64,000 bases of DNA from Marinicella sediminis (GCF_002000055.1 NZ_MVBD01000002.1:310001-374000); one strand, 5' to 3'. Positions 43,748 to 54,317 are shown, counted from the first letter of the stretch. The notes: generated from the sequence alone by a model not told the origin. Numbers and translations are program-made.

Positions 43748-46603
43748 ATGAGCTTATTTACCGACTATCTGAAAGACATCGAAGTCAGAAAAAATCAGGG
43801 ATTGAATCCTTTACCCATTGATGATGCTCAACTGATTGCAGAAATCGTTGAACTGATCAAAGAAACCAACAATGAGCACCGGGTTCGGGCTCTGGATTTC
43901 TTTATCTATCACACCCTTCCCGGTACCACAGGCGCCGCCAAAGAAAAAGCCAGCTTCCTGAAAGACATCATCCTGGGCGTTCATGCCGTTGAAGAAATTA
44001 ACCAGGCATATGCTTTTGAATTGTTGTCTCACATGAAAGGGGGCCCATCAGTTGAGGTGTTGATTGACCTGGCTCTGGATAATGATCAGACGATTGCCGA
44101 ACAAGCTGCAACGGTTTTGAAGACCCAGGTGTTCCTCTATGAAGCAGACACCCAAAGGCTGGCTGAATCTTATCAGGCAGGCAATAGGATGGCAGAATCT
44201 ATTTTACAGAGTTATGCCAAGGCAGAATTTTTCACCAATCTGCCACCAGTGGATGAAACCATTGATGTGGTGACATACGTGGCTGCAGAAGGTGACATAT
44301 CCACCGACCTGCTTTCTCCCGGCAACCAGGCACACTCCAGATCTGACCGTGAATTGCACGGGAAATGCATGATATCCGAGGCAGCACAAGCTGAAATCCA
44401 GGCCTTACAGCAACAACACCCGGATAAGAGGGTCATGCTGGTGGCCGAAAAAGGCACCATGGGCGTGGGTTCATCCAGAATGTCTGGGGTAAACAACGTA
44501 GCTCTGTGGACAGGCAAACAAGCCAGCCCCTATGTTCCGTTTGTGAATTTTGCACCCATCGTTGGCGGTACCAATGGCATCTCACCCATTTTCCTGACCA
44601 CCGTGGATGTGACCGGCGGCATTGGACTGGATTTAAAAAACTGGGTGAAAAAACAAGATGCCGATGGCAACACCGTACTGGATGATCAGGGCGAACCCGT
44701 ATTGGAACAGGTCTATTCAGTGGCCACTGGCACCGTGCTGACCATCAACACCACTGACAAAAAGCTCTACAGCGGCGATCAACAAGTGGCAGACATTTCA
44801 TCTGCATTGACCCCACAGAAACTGGAATTCATCCGAGCCGGAGGTTCATACGCCATCGTGTTTGGTAAAAAACTGCAAAGCTTTGCAGCCAGCACACTGG
44901 GCATAGAACAGCCATTGGTTTTTGCCCCTGCCAGGGAAATCACCCATGAAGGGCAAGGCTTGACCGCAGTAGAAAAAATCTTCAACAAAAATGCAGTAGG
45001 CGTGAGCACCGAAGAACCTTTGCATGCCGGTTCTGATGTGCGTGTCAAGGTCAACATCGTTGGCTCACAGGACACCACCGGTCTGATGACATCTCAGGAA
45101 TTGGAAGCCATGGCTGCCACGGTGATTTCCCCAACGGTTGACGGGGCTTATCAATCAGGTTGTCACACCGCTTCGGTATGGGATAAAAAAGCCCAGAAAA
45201 ATATCCCCAAACTGATGAGCTTTATGAACAGGTTTGGATTGATCACTGCCCGTGATCCCAAAGGTGAATACCATGCCATGACCGATGTGATCCATAAAGT
45301 ACTCAACGACATCACGGTTGACGAATGGGCCATCATCATTGGTGGAGATTCACATACCCGGATGTCCAAAGGGGTTGCCTTTGGTGCCGATTCAGGCACA
45401 GTCGCCCTCGCCCTGGCCACCGGCGAAGCATCCATGCCCATCCCACAATCAGTCAAAGTGACCTTCAAAGGCGATTTGAAAAACCACATGGATTTCCGCG
45501 ACGTGGTTCACGCCACCCAGTCACAAATGCTGAAACAGTTTGGCGACAATGTATTCCAGGGACGCGTCATTGAAGTTCACATCGGCACATTGCCTGCAGA
45601 TCAGGCATTCACCTTCACAGACTGGACAGCGGAAATGAAAGCCAAAGCGTCGATCTGTATTTCTCAGGATGAAACCCTGATTGAGTCACTGGAAATTGCC
45701 AAGAGCCGCATTCAAATCATGATTGACAAAGGCATGGACAATAAAGCCGGGGTGTTGCAGGGACTGATTGACAAAGCCAATCAACGGATAGCTGACATCA
45801 GGTCAGGTGAAAACCCTGCCCTGATGCCGGATGACAACGCCAGTTACTTCGCTGAAATGGTGGTAGACCTGGATGAAGTGATCGAACCCATGATCGCTGA
45901 TCCGGATGTTAACAACGACGATGTCTCCAAACGATATACCCATGACACCATCAGACCGCTGTCCTATTACAATGGTGAAAAACACGTCGACCTGGGTTTT
46001 GTTGGCTCCTGCATGGTACACAAAGGTGATTTAAAAATCATCGTCCAAATGCTCAGAAACCTCGAGCAAGCACAAGGGTTTGTCAAGTTCAATGCACCGC
46101 TGATCGTCGCTGCGCCTACTTACAATATCATCGATGAACTGAAACAGGAAGGTGACTGGGAAATCCTGCAGAAATACTCTGGCTTTGAGTTTGATGATGC
46201 CTCACCCAAGCAACAGGCCCGCAAAGACTATGAAAACATGATGTACCTGGAACGACCGGGCTGTAACCTGTGCATGGGCAACCAGGAAAAAGCCGCACGT
46301 GGTGACACCGTTCTGGCCACTTCAACACGGCTATTCCAAGGACGTGTGGTGGAAGATTCTGATCGCAAAAAAGGGGAATCCCTGCTCGCTTCGACACCTG
46401 TGGTGGTTCTGGCAGCCATTCTTGGCAGAACGCCCACCATGGCTGAATACAAAGGCGCTGTTGAAGGCATCAATCTCACCCAGTTTGCTCCACCATTGAA
46501 ACCACTGAAAACCAAACCAGGTAACCTGGCTTTCATGAACCACCGTCAGGCAGCCGCTTCATCAGTTGCAGACAAAGCCAGCAAACTTCCAGACATCGTC
46601 TGA
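43748..46603 (+). CDS. acnB: Aconitate hydratase B (long form)
   Basis: Interconverts citrate and isocitrate in the TCA cycle; AcnB-type enzymes can also act on 2-methylisocitrate. The iron-sulfur ligands are C755 (GSCM), C839 and C842 (CNLC); GGDSHTR and GVGSSRMSG are active-site segments. AcnB domain order is visible: helical N-terminal domain, swivel domain, then the catalytic domains. At 951 aa it is some 85 residues longer than the E. coli protein, with an extra stretch around residues 295-345 and about 25 more residues between the first and second iron-sulfur cysteine. This resembles the long AcnB that I recall from Bacteroidetes. Confidence 0.93.
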   Translation: MSLFTDYLKDIEVRKNQGLNPLPIDDAQLIAEIVELIKETNNEHRVRALDFFIYHTLPGTTGAAKEKASFLKDIILGVHAVEEINQAYAFELLSHMKGGPSVEVLIDLALDNDQTIAEQAATVLKTQVFLYEADTQRLAESYQAGNRMAESILQSYAKAEFFTNLPPVDETIDVVTYVAAEGDISTDLLSPGNQAHSRSDRELHGKCMISEAAQAEIQALQQQHPDKRVMLVAEKGTMGVGSSRMSGVNNVALWTGKQASPYVPFVNFAPIVGGTNGISPIFLTTVDVTGGIGLDLKNWVKKQDADGNTVLDDQGEPVLEQVYSVATGTVLTINTTDKKLYSGDQQVADISSALTPQKLEFIRAGGSYAIVFGKKLQSFAASTLGIEQPLVFAPAREITHEGQGLTAVEKIFNKNAVGVSTEEPLHAGSDVRVKVNIVGSQDTTGLMTSQELEAMAATVISPTVDGAYQSGCHTASVWDKKAQKNIPKLMSFMNRFGLITARDPKGEYHAMTDVIHKVLNDITVDEWAIIIGGDSHTRMSKGVAFGADSGTVALALATGEASMPIPQSVKVTFKGDLKNHMDFRDVVHATQSQMLKQFGDNVFQGRVIEVHIGTLPADQAFTFTDWTAEMKAKASICISQDETLIESLEIAKSRIQIMIDKGMDNKAGVLQGLIDKANQRIADIRSGENPALMPDDNASYFAEMVVDLDEVIEPMIADPDVNNDDVSKRYTHDTIRPLSYYNGEKHVDLGFVGSCMVHKGDLKIIVQMLRNLEQAQGFVKFNAPLIVAAPTYNIIDELKQEGDWEILQKYSGFEFDDASPKQQARKDYENMMYLERPGCNLCMGNQEKAARGDTVLATSTRLFQGRVVEDSDRKKGESLLASTPVVVLAAILGRTPTMAEYKGAVEGINLTQFAPPLKPLKTKPGNLAFMNHRQAAASSVADKASKLPDIV

Positions 46604-46632
46604 TCCGGCAGCCTCAACCAACAGCTGCAAGC

Positions 46633-46674
46633 AAACCCGGATGCCACCCTTCAGGCTGGCTTCCGGGTTTTTTC
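46633..46674 (+). terminator. Terminator between acnB and acnA
   Basis: AACCCGGATGCCA pairs with TGGCTTCCGGGTT (one T:T mismatch), with a short loop and a following T-rich tract. It separates the two aconitase genes, so acnA should have its own promoter. Confidence 0.85.
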
Positions 46675-46770
46675 TTTTCTATTCTTAACCGCTGCACATC
46701 AGACCAAAGAATGATCACCAGCCTGGTTTCCCTGTCTGTATTTTTCACGACAAAAATGCGATAATGATGT

Positions 46771-46809
46771 GATAACGTTAAATTATCCATATTCAATGAT
46801 CAATTGAAT
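46771..46809 (+). promoter_or_regulatory. Two inverted repeats upstream of acnA
   Basis: GATAA-N7-TTATC (46771-46787) and ATTCAA-N7-TTGAAT (46791-46809) lie 20-58 bases before the acnA start. They may be operators or leader structures. No convincing -35/-10 pair could be fixed here. Confidence 0.3.
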
Positions 46810-46828
46810 CAAATCCAGGGGTTAACCA

Positions 46829-49492
46829 ATGAGTGATACTTTAAAAACCGCCATGCAATTGGCATGTAACAACCAATCATATAAATACCACAGCCTGCAA
46901 AAAGTGGCCGAAACACATGACATCAGCCGCCTGCCCTTCAGTTTAAAAATCCTGTTGGAAAACCTGCTGCGTCATGAAGATGGCATCGATGTGACTGTTG
47001 ATGACATTGAAGCCCTGTGTAATTGGGACCCCAAAGCAGAACCTTCCACAGAAATAGCATTCACACCTTCAAGGGTCGTTCTGCAGGACTTTACCGGAGT
47101 GCCGGCCGTGGTAGATCTGGCTGCCATGCGTGATGCCATGAAAGCACTGGGTGGAGATGTTCAGAAAATCAACCCACTGTCGCCTGCAGAACTGGTGATT
47201 GACCACTCGATTCAAGTGGACAAATACGGTACCAACGATGCCGCAGACCTGAACACCCAGATTGAATTTCAACGAAACATGGAACGTTATGGTTTTCTCA
47301 AATGGGGGCAAACGGCATTTGATTCTTTCAAAGTGGTCCCTCCGGGAAATGGCATCGTCCATCAAGTCAACCTGGAATACCTCGCCAGGGTCATATTCGG
47401 CGCCGAACAAAACGGCGAACTGATGGCTTATCCGGACACCGTGGTGGGAACCGATTCACACACCACCATGATCAACGGAATTGGGGTGTTGGGCTGGGGT
47501 GTTGGTGGCATTGAAGCCGAAGCGGCCATGTTGGGCCAGGCCATCTCCATGCTGATTCCTCAGGTTGTGGGCTTCAAGTTAACTGGAAAACTGCAGGAAG
47601 GTGTGACCGCCACCGACTTGGTGCTGACGGTGGTCGACATGTTACGTGAACATGGAGTGGTTGGTAAATTTGTGGAATTCTTTGGTGCCGGTCTACAGCA
47701 TTTGCCGCTGGCAGATCGTGCCACCATCGCAAACATGGCTCCCGAATACGGTGCCACTTGCGGCATCTTCCCGGTGGACAATGAATCATTGCGTTATTTG
47801 CGCCTGACAGGCCGCAGTGAAGAACAGGTAAATCTGGTGGAAGCATACGCCAAAGCACAAGGCATGTTTCATGATGAACACAGTCTGGATGCAGAGTATA
47901 CCGCGGTTCTTGAACTGGACATGAGTACCGTCGTACCCAGCATTTCTGGGCCCAAACGACCACAGGACCGCATTGAACTGACCGTGGCAAAGGCCACATA
48001 CAACCAGCATTTCACTGAATTTGAGAATGGCCGGCCGGTCAAGTCTATTCCCGTTAAATCTGCCAAAGGGGATTATGAATTCACCGATGGCAACATTGCT
48101 GTGGCCGCCATCACCTCTTGTACCAACACCTCAAATCCGGCTGTGATGCTGGGTGCTGGCCTGTTGGCCCGCAATGCCGCCGCCAAAGGACTTAAGGTCA
48201 AGCCTTGGGTTAAAACCTCACTGGCTCCTGGTTCAAAGGTGGTTTCACATTACCTGAATTCTGCTGGTTTAATGGACGACCTGGAATCCCTGGGATTCAA
48301 TGTCGTTGGTTTTGGCTGTACCACTTGCATTGGTAATTCAGGCCCCCTGGATCCGGCTTTATCCAAAGCCATCAATGACAATGACCTGATTGCCACGTCG
48401 GTGCTGTCAGGCAACCGCAATTTTGAAGGGCGGATTCATGCAGATATTCAAATGAATTTCCTGGCCTCGCCCCCTCTGGTGGTGGCTTATGCCATTGCCG
48501 GCACCATGGATTTTGATCTTTACAATGACGCCCTGGGCAAAGACCAGGATGGTCATCCGGTCTATTTGAAAGACATCTGGCCCAGCGATCACGAAATCGC
48601 TGACACCATTGGCAACAACGTCAACCAAAACAGTTTTGCCCAGGGTTATGAAGGTATTTTTGAAGGTGATGCCAACTGGGAAGCGGTGAAAACCACTGAA
48701 TCTGAATTGTTCGACTGGCAAGATGATTCCACTTACATCAAAAACCCACCATACTTCGCCGGAATGACACTCGATGTGGGCACCATAGACAACATCAAAG
48801 GAGCCAGGGTACTGGCCAAACTGGGCGATTCAGTCACCACAGATCACATTTCTCCCGCAGGAGCCATCGCTGCTGATTCACCCGCAGGCCTCTACCTGCA
48901 GGAAAAAGGCGTGGAAAAAGCCAATTTTAACTCTTATGGCTCTCGCAGGGGGAATCATGAAGTAATGATGCGCGGTACCTTTGCCAATATCAGATTGCGC
49001 AACCAACTGGCTCCGGGCACCGAAGGAGGCTGGACCAGACACCAACCCTCTGATGAAGAAATGAGTATTTTCGATGCGTCAATGAAATACCAGGCAGAAG
49101 ACACCCCATTGCTGGTTATTGGTGGCACGGAGTATGGTACCGGCTCATCCCGGGACTGGGCCGCCAAAGGCACCAACCTGCTGGGCGTCAAAGCCGTACT
49201 GGTACAAAGCTATGAGCGAATTCACCGCTCTAACCTGGTGGGAATGGGTGTTATCCCATTACAGTTCAAAGCCGGTGAAAGCGCTGACACCTATGATTTA
49301 ACCGGTAAAGAAACATACGACATCGATGGCTTGAAGAACGGGGCCTCCAAAACGGCTCAGGTCACCGTTCATCGTGATGATGGCAGCACAGTCACTTTTG
49401 AAGTAGACGTGCGCATAGATACCCCCAAAGAGGTTGAGTATTGTCGTCATGGTGGCATCCTGCATTATGTTTTACGCGACCTTGCCAGCTAA
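46829..49492 (+). CDS. acnA: Aconitate hydratase A
   Basis: A second aconitase (887 aa), of the AcnA/IRP1 type, usually more stable to oxidative stress than AcnB. Iron-sulfur ligands C431 (TSCTNTS), C497 and C500 (CTTC) are present, with [25 protein letters not shown] and [12 protein letters not shown] all intact. Length equals E. coli AcnA (891 aa). AGGGG lies eight bases before the ATG. The two aconitases are not related in domain order; their side-by-side placement is uncommon. Two small inverted repeats precede the start (46771-46787, 46791-46809). Confidence 0.96.
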   Translation: MSDTLKTAMQLACNNQSYKYHSLQKVAETHDISRLPFSLKILLENLLRHEDGIDVTVDDIEALCNWDPKAEPSTEIAFTPSRVVLQDFTGVPAVVDLAAMRDAMKALGGDVQKINPLSPAELVIDHSIQVDKYGTNDAADLNTQIEFQRNMERYGFLKWGQTAFDSFKVVPPGNGIVHQVNLEYLARVIFGAEQNGELMAYPDTVVGTDSHTTMINGIGVLGWGVGGIEAEAAMLGQAISMLIPQVVGFKLTGKLQEGVTATDLVLTVVDMLREHGVVGKFVEFFGAGLQHLPLADRATIANMAPEYGATCGIFPVDNESLRYLRLTGRSEEQVNLVEAYAKAQGMFHDEHSLDAEYTAVLELDMSTVVPSISGPKRPQDRIELTVAKATYNQHFTEFENGRPVKSIPVKSAKGDYEFTDGNIAVAAITSCTNTSNPAVMLGAGLLARNAAAKGLKVKPWVKTSLAPGSKVVSHYLNSAGLMDDLESLGFNVVGFGCTTCIGNSGPLDPALSKAINDNDLIATSVLSGNRNFEGRIHADIQMNFLASPPLVVAYAIAGTMDFDLYNDALGKDQDGHPVYLKDIWPSDHEIADTIGNNVNQNSFAQGYEGIFEGDANWEAVKTTESELFDWQDDSTYIKNPPYFAGMTLDVGTIDNIKGARVLAKLGDSVTTDHISPAGAIAADSPAGLYLQEKGVEKANFNSYGSRRGNHEVMMRGTFANIRLRNQLAPGTEGGWTRHQPSDEEMSIFDASMKYQAEDTPLLVIGGTEYGTGSSRDWAAKGTNLLGVKAVLVQSYERIHRSNLVGMGVIPLQFKAGESADTYDLTGKETYDIDGLKNGASKTAQVTVHRDDGSTVTFEVDVRIDTPKEVEYCRHGGILHYVLRDLAS

Positions 49493-49541
49493 TAATCATA
49501 ACCTAAGTGACGGTCATGGACGCCGCTGGTACTCGACAAAT

Positions 49542-49571
49542 AAAAGGCAAGTGTTTAAACTTGCCTTTTTT
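49542..49571 (+). terminator. Terminator after acnA
   Basis: AAAAGGCAAGT and ACTTGCCTTTT form a perfect 11-bp stem with a six-base loop and end in six T, 49 bases after the acnA stop. Confidence 0.85.
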
Positions 49572-49600
49572 GACACCAGTCAAAACCCACTGAGAAAACC

Positions 49601-50560
49601 ATGAAAACACACACACTTTTGTGCTTGCTCCTGATGCCGATGAGTTCAACCACTGTGCTCGCAGAGTCTTCCATTGAAGACCAATTGAACGAATGTCAGG
49701 GCATCGAAGACAGCACACAAAGACTGTCTTGCTACGACAACATCAGTGCCCGGCAGACAGCTCATATTCAACAGCCCGAAACCCGGTCTGATGACCCAAA
49801 ACCCAGTGCCATGCCACCATTTTTGGCAGACTTGAATGAACCTGCCGTGTTTGTCAGTTTTGGTGAATTGGATTTTTTGGGCAATCAACCACAAGCGGTG
49901 CTGCTGGGCATCGGTAAAAGGCAAGCAGTGAAGTCATTTGACTGGCTGGATGATCGCCCGCCGTTAACGTTTAACATCCATGGCCTGATCAGATCCCAGT
50001 TTGATGTTGAACAACTGGACACCCGTAACAACCGTGGTGGCGCCCTGATTAACACCGATTTTGCTGTTGGTGGAGAACTGGTTCAAACACTGAACAACTG
50101 GAACTGGCGATTAAGTTACACCCACCGGTCAACGCACCTCGGTGATGAGTTTTTACTGGATAACCCGGAATTTGCGGATCAACGCATCAACCTGTCTTAT
50201 GAAACCATTCAATGGCAAGCCCACAAACCCTTTGGCAATTGGGATATCTATGCCGGGTTGGGGTTGATTACCCGTTCAGAACCAGGCGACCTGAGTGAAG
50301 TCATGTGGCAAACTGGCTGGCAGTATCAAGGGACAACTTTTGCCGACCACTTCAAGCCTTTATGGGCCGTGGACCTGACTACTTGGGGGGCTTATGACTG
50401 GAACATCAACATCAACATGCGAGCTGGCGTTGAAATCGCCAATTTGGCACAACTGCCCATTCAAGTCTATTTTGAATATTTTGATGGCCACTCACCGTAC
50501 GGCCAGTTTTATACCGAGGACCTGAGCTATGCCGGTATCACCATCATGCAACACTGGTAA
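49601..50560 (+). CDS. DUF1207-like outer-membrane beta-barrel protein
   Basis: A 319-aa exported protein with a signal peptide (MKTHTLLCLLLMPMSSTTVLA), then the motif CQGIEDSTQRLSCYDNI with a paired C...CYD that is widespread at mature N-termini of envelope proteins, then an alternating beta-strand region ending in MQHW. THRSTHLGDEFLL fits what I recall of DUF1207 proteins, thought to be barrels of unknown role. It starts 30 bases after the acnA terminator with no obvious promoter between. It is convergent with a diguanylate cyclase gene 12 bases away. Confidence 0.65.
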   Translation: MKTHTLLCLLLMPMSSTTVLAESSIEDQLNECQGIEDSTQRLSCYDNISARQTAHIQQPETRSDDPKPSAMPPFLADLNEPAVFVSFGELDFLGNQPQAVLLGIGKRQAVKSFDWLDDRPPLTFNIHGLIRSQFDVEQLDTRNNRGGALINTDFAVGGELVQTLNNWNWRLSYTHRSTHLGDEFLLDNPEFADQRINLSYETIQWQAHKPFGNWDIYAGLGLITRSEPGDLSEVMWQTGWQYQGTTFADHFKPLWAVDLTTWGAYDWNININMRAGVEIANLAQLPIQVYFEYFDGHSPYGQFYTEDLSYAGITIMQHW

Positions 50561-50572
50561 ACTAACACCTGG

Positions 50573-52735
50573 TCAATCCAAATGTGAGTACCTCACCTGG
50601 TTTCTGCCCGAATGTTTGGCTTCATAAAGCGCATTATCAGCCAACTGATACAGCTTTGAAGCGGTAAACCGGGTTGGATTGATGGTGGCCACGCCCACTG
50701 AAATGGTCAACTCAAAGGGTTTACCACTGCCGATTTTAAAAGCGTATTCTTCAATGTGTTTTCTGATGCGTTCTGCCAGACTGATGACATCAGTGTGCTC
50801 TTGTCCTGACATCAACAGGCAGAATTCCTCACCACCCAAACGGGCCAGGCAACCAATTCGGTCATCATTGAAGTGCTGCAATTGCTCTGCCAGTTGCACC
50901 AAAACCTGGTCACCCACAGGGTGGCCAAAAGTGTCATTGATTTTTTTAAAATAATCAATGTCGATGATCAACATGGACAATGGACTGAGGTTTTTCTGAC
51001 TGTGTTGCCACATCTCATCGAGTTTTTGATTAAACTGTCGACGGTTATCCAACCCGGTCAAGGCATCGGTACTGGCCATTTTATTCAGTTTAGCATTCAC
51101 TATTTGTAGTTTTTCTGTGCGCTCAGCCACCGTGTTTTGCAATTCCGTGTTCATTTTGACAATGGCTTGCCGGCTGTTTTTGATTTCCTGATACAGGTTG
51201 ACAATCTCATCTGGCAACTGGTCATTATTTTCAAATTCATCCAACTCCCGATTAAACTCATCTCCCCGTTCAATCAGTTCATTCAATCTTGTCATGTGAT
51301 AAGACCAGGAATGACTGATGGCAAATGCGAGGATGTGAGAAATCAAAACCACCAGTACAATGGTTACCGCAAAGATGATCAATGAACGTTCAATGACATC
51401 AGCAAACCTGGCCTCATTTTGCAAACTCAGCAGCTTCCACCCCCAGGGAAATAACGATTCAGCCAGGTAATAAACCTCTCTGCCGGGTTCACCACCTGTT
51501 TTTTTGATGGTCACCAGACTGTGTTCATAAAAGGTGTCCACACCTTTCACCAGTTCGAAGGTTTGTAACGGGGGTAATTGCAACTGTTCTGATGCCAACA
51601 CCACCTGACCATTTTGATCAATCAGAATGGCCTCCACAGAAGGGTCTATGTTATCCAGCAAACTCTTCACATGGCGCAAATTGGTCAAAATAAACGATCC
51701 CTCAATGATGCCAACATTGGATGGCCTGTTCAGCAGATCGGGCACACCACTGCTGATGGCCACAATCAAATCTTTACCAAATCCTCTGCCAACAAAGGCC
51801 GGGCTGACATAGGTCTGGTCGCTGGAGATGGCATGGGTAAAGTAGTCCCGGTCAGCCACATTGATGTTTTCGTTTTGTGACTTGACGTTTTTCACCAACT
51901 CTTCCGGGGATGAGTGGAGTAAATCTCCGTGTTGATCAGTGATGACCATGGTTCTGAACTGTGGATAACGCTGATTGAAGGACAACAAGGATTGTTGCCT
52001 CATTTCCGGATCATTCCATAGTTGCGCCAATGTTTCCCGATATTCACTGAATGCAGTGATTTTTCTGCTGAAAACTTCACCCAACTGGGCTTTGAGCTGC
52101 TCATGTTTGATGTCATGGACCTGGCTGTAATCGCTGCCGGAATTTTTAATGCTTTGATCCAGATTGAAGAAAAAAAATCCAATTCCGCAAGTGATCAGCA
52201 ATGATGAGATGATGTGTGACGACTGTTCTTTGATTGATAAAGTCACTGGTTTTTGATCAAAACCCAGCAGCTTGCGCGTCACCGGCAAATACATCACCAA
52301 TGCCGTTATGTGCGCGTAAACAATGGCATTGGTGAGCTGTTTAATCAATATGGCCGTGCGGTGAGAATCAAGGAAATGTTCATACCCAGAAATGGAATAC
52401 CAGGAAACCGGCATACCAATGGCAATCCAGTAAATCATGACCAACATGATCACATTGAAACGAACAAAGCGACAAGCCAGCCCCACAAACAATGCTTCCA
52501 TACCAAAGGTCAGTGTGGCCCAGTAGCTGCCCCAGGCATCCACCAAAGGCCATGTGGCAATGACAGCACAGGCCAACCCAGCCAATGGTCCTCGGTAAAC
52601 GGCGACCAGTAACACCAAAAACTGGCCAAAAAGAAACTCCGCCTCAAAGAACAGTGGTAACCTGAACAAATTGACAACAGCGGCGGCGGCACCTGCAATA
52701 ACCACCACAACCAGACTCGTTAGACGATCCCCCAT
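50573..52735 (-). CDS. Membrane diguanylate cyclase with periplasmic Cache-like sensor
   Basis: A 720-aa protein. The first about 165 residues hold five to six membrane helices like the 5TM-LYT/MASE-type sensors (NLFRLPLFFEAEFLFGQFLVLL). A further helix (about 175-195) leads to a periplasmic segment of some 240 residues that looks like a double Cache domain (VADRDYFTHAISSDQTYVSPAF), then a membrane helix near 450 and a cytoplasmic linker. The GGDEF domain has GGEEF at 634-638. The RxxD inhibitory site is absent (DRIG at that position). ATG 52735 has GAGAG nine bases before it and is better than GTG 52741. The ligand is likely a small molecule in the periplasm. Confidence 0.88.
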   Translation of the reverse strand: MGDRLTSLVVVVIAGAAAAVVNLFRLPLFFEAEFLFGQFLVLLVAVYRGPLAGLACAVIATWPLVDAWGSYWATLTFGMEALFVGLACRFVRFNVIMLVMIYWIAIGMPVSWYSISGYEHFLDSHRTAILIKQLTNAIVYAHITALVMYLPVTRKLLGFDQKPVTLSIKEQSSHIISSLLITCGIGFFFFNLDQSIKNSGSDYSQVHDIKHEQLKAQLGEVFSRKITAFSEYRETLAQLWNDPEMRQQSLLSFNQRYPQFRTMVITDQHGDLLHSSPEELVKNVKSQNENINVADRDYFTHAISSDQTYVSPAFVGRGFGKDLIVAISSGVPDLLNRPSNVGIIEGSFILTNLRHVKSLLDNIDPSVEAILIDQNGQVVLASEQLQLPPLQTFELVKGVDTFYEHSLVTIKKTGGEPGREVYYLAESLFPWGWKLLSLQNEARFADVIERSLIIFAVTIVLVVLISHILAFAISHSWSYHMTRLNELIERGDEFNRELDEFENNDQLPDEIVNLYQEIKNSRQAIVKMNTELQNTVAERTEKLQIVNAKLNKMASTDALTGLDNRRQFNQKLDEMWQHSQKNLSPLSMLIIDIDYFKKINDTFGHPVGDQVLVQLAEQLQHFNDDRIGCLARLGGEEFCLLMSGQEHTDVISLAERIRKHIEEYAFKIGSGKPFELTISVGVATINPTRFTASKLYQLADNALYEAKHSGRNQVRYSHLD

Positions 52736-52884
52736 GAACACACACTCTCAAAACACACACCATAAATATAATACATGATGTTACAAATTCGTCTAAATTA
52801 GATTGATTTAAGGCTTAAACGGAGCTTTACAGGCTTGATTGATCGCACCACAACACAAAAGCACCACAAAGTGCCAAATTTTGT

Positions 52885-53325
52885 TCACTGAGCTTCTGCA
52901 AATTTTTTGAAATCTTCCAGGTATTGACAGGATTGTTTCTTAAACATCGACTTGGGCATGAACCATGACATGACTTTCATCAAGCCACTGAACTTAAATT
53001 CACAGTCAGCAATCCAGACCGTATGTCCTTGTTCGTTTTCTTTGAAATGGTTGTCCACCAGATTCCATACCCCTTTGGTTTCATAGGTCCCGGCAAACCG
53101 CTGTGGAAAATCACTGATGGTCACGGTCTCAATCATCGTCAGGTCCCTTTTGCCCATTTTAAAATGAAGTTTCATTTGTGCACCCACCGATCCTGGCTCA
53201 TGATCACCCAAGAGCTCATAAGACTGCAATCCCTTTTGCCAGTGCTTCATATTCTCCGGGTTGTCCAGCAGTTCAACAAACCGTGATATTGGCACTTCTA
53301 CTGTAATGGTGTTTTGATATTTCAT
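52885..53325 (-). CDS. SRPBCC (START-like) family protein
   Basis: A 146-aa protein of the ligand-binding SRPBCC fold: VEVPISRFVELLDNPENMKHWQKGLQSY is the usual start, with FAGTYETKGVWNLVDN and the C-terminal long helix (PKSMFKKQSCQYLEDFKKFAE). These proteins bind hydrophobic molecules; no catalytic role is assigned. It overlaps the DUF1835 gene by four bases and stands third after recQ. Confidence 0.85.
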   Translation of the reverse strand: MKYQNTITVEVPISRFVELLDNPENMKHWQKGLQSYELLGDHEPGSVGAQMKLHFKMGKRDLTMIETVTISDFPQRFAGTYETKGVWNLVDNHFKENEQGHTVWIADCEFKFSGLMKVMSWFMPKSMFKKQSCQYLEDFKKFAEAQ

Positions 53326-54287
53326 AAAAGCCTCAGTTTGAACGATTGATCAGAATCATTATAGCACCAGCGATTTTTGGCGTTAATGTGTACCCCACCC
53401 AACCAATAATCAGGTGCAGACACATCCAGATAATGCACCTCTCCGCAACTGACCTGTTTACCCAGTTCTGTCAATGAAAGGCGCTGTTGTGGATGAGTCT
53501 TCAGGGAGTGGTCATCGGCAGCCTTCAGCAGACTGGCCGGTGAAGACCGCAATCCGTCAAGAACGCCGAAAAATGACAGATCACCCATAAAACGAGGTTC
53601 ATCAAGCACTTGTACAGCAGCAAACAACTCTCCGGCAGTCATTTCACTGTCCGCCAGTGCCAGGGCCCTGTCAGCGGTCAGGCTGAGGCCATTTGAAGCG
53701 GAAGGAAATTCATTGAAAAATCGCCGCAGTGCGGCTTGAAGAAACGGCAGTAAAGGATACGATTGTTGCAGCATCTCAGGCCAACTTGCTGGCGTTGTTG
53801 CAGTCAATTGCTCCCATATGTGACAAGCAGTCTCAAGGTGATCGCTGCTCAGTGGTTCAGCGAAGCGCAGCAACTCCTGACAGGTTTCGGCATTGGCCTC
53901 GCCCAGGTATTGATCAGTCACCACCAACCTCACCTGCGATAAATTAATCGTCGATTCAGCGAGGAACTGTAACACCCGGATCAGTTGTAATTGGTCATAC
54001 AAATCATGTTCGAACCACAACCAGATTTCTGCATAAATTGTCAGATCACGAAGCAAAGCCCGTCGCTCCCTTTGAAACGCATCAACCCGTTGCTGACTGG
54101 CCCAACCCTGTGCAACAATGAACTGGCATCTGGCAGATGATATGCCAATAAAATCATCTCCGGGCAACAAAGGTCCCACATGCAATACATCCCTGACCGG
54201 CAAAAATTCACCACTGAAGCCCGCCTCTTTCAGGTTATGGACGGCATAGTCGCCATTGGTGATGTGTAATACCCGGGGTTCAATCAC
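53322..54287 (-). CDS. DUF1835 family protein
   Basis: A 321-aa cytoplasmic protein. The start LHITNGDYAVHNLKEAGF with GEFLPVRDVLHVGPL is characteristic of DUF1835, whose function is not known. W-rich LWFEHDLYDQLQLIRVL is also conserved in the family, and the C-terminal part (WLGGVHINAKNRWCYND) fits the associated DUF3658-like end. It follows recQ at 30 bases and overlaps the SRPBCC gene by four bases. Confidence 0.82.
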   Translation of the reverse strand: MIEPRVLHITNGDYAVHNLKEAGFSGEFLPVRDVLHVGPLLPGDDFIGISSARCQFIVAQGWASQQRVDAFQRERRALLRDLTIYAEIWLWFEHDLYDQLQLIRVLQFLAESTINLSQVRLVVTDQYLGEANAETCQELLRFAEPLSSDHLETACHIWEQLTATTPASWPEMLQQSYPLLPFLQAALRRFFNEFPSASNGLSLTADRALALADSEMTAGELFAAVQVLDEPRFMGDLSFFGVLDGLRSSPASLLKAADDHSLKTHPQQRLSLTELGKQVSCGEVHYLDVSAPDYWLGGVHINAKNRWCYNDSDQSFKLRLL

Positions 54288-54317
54288 TGTGCAACTTGAA
54301 TAATTGATTCAACCGAC

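Noticed and set aside
47574-47999. 141-codon minus-strand frame inside acnA
   Set aside because: Antisense shadow with Cys/Trp/Pro-rich composition; acnA is certain on the other strand.
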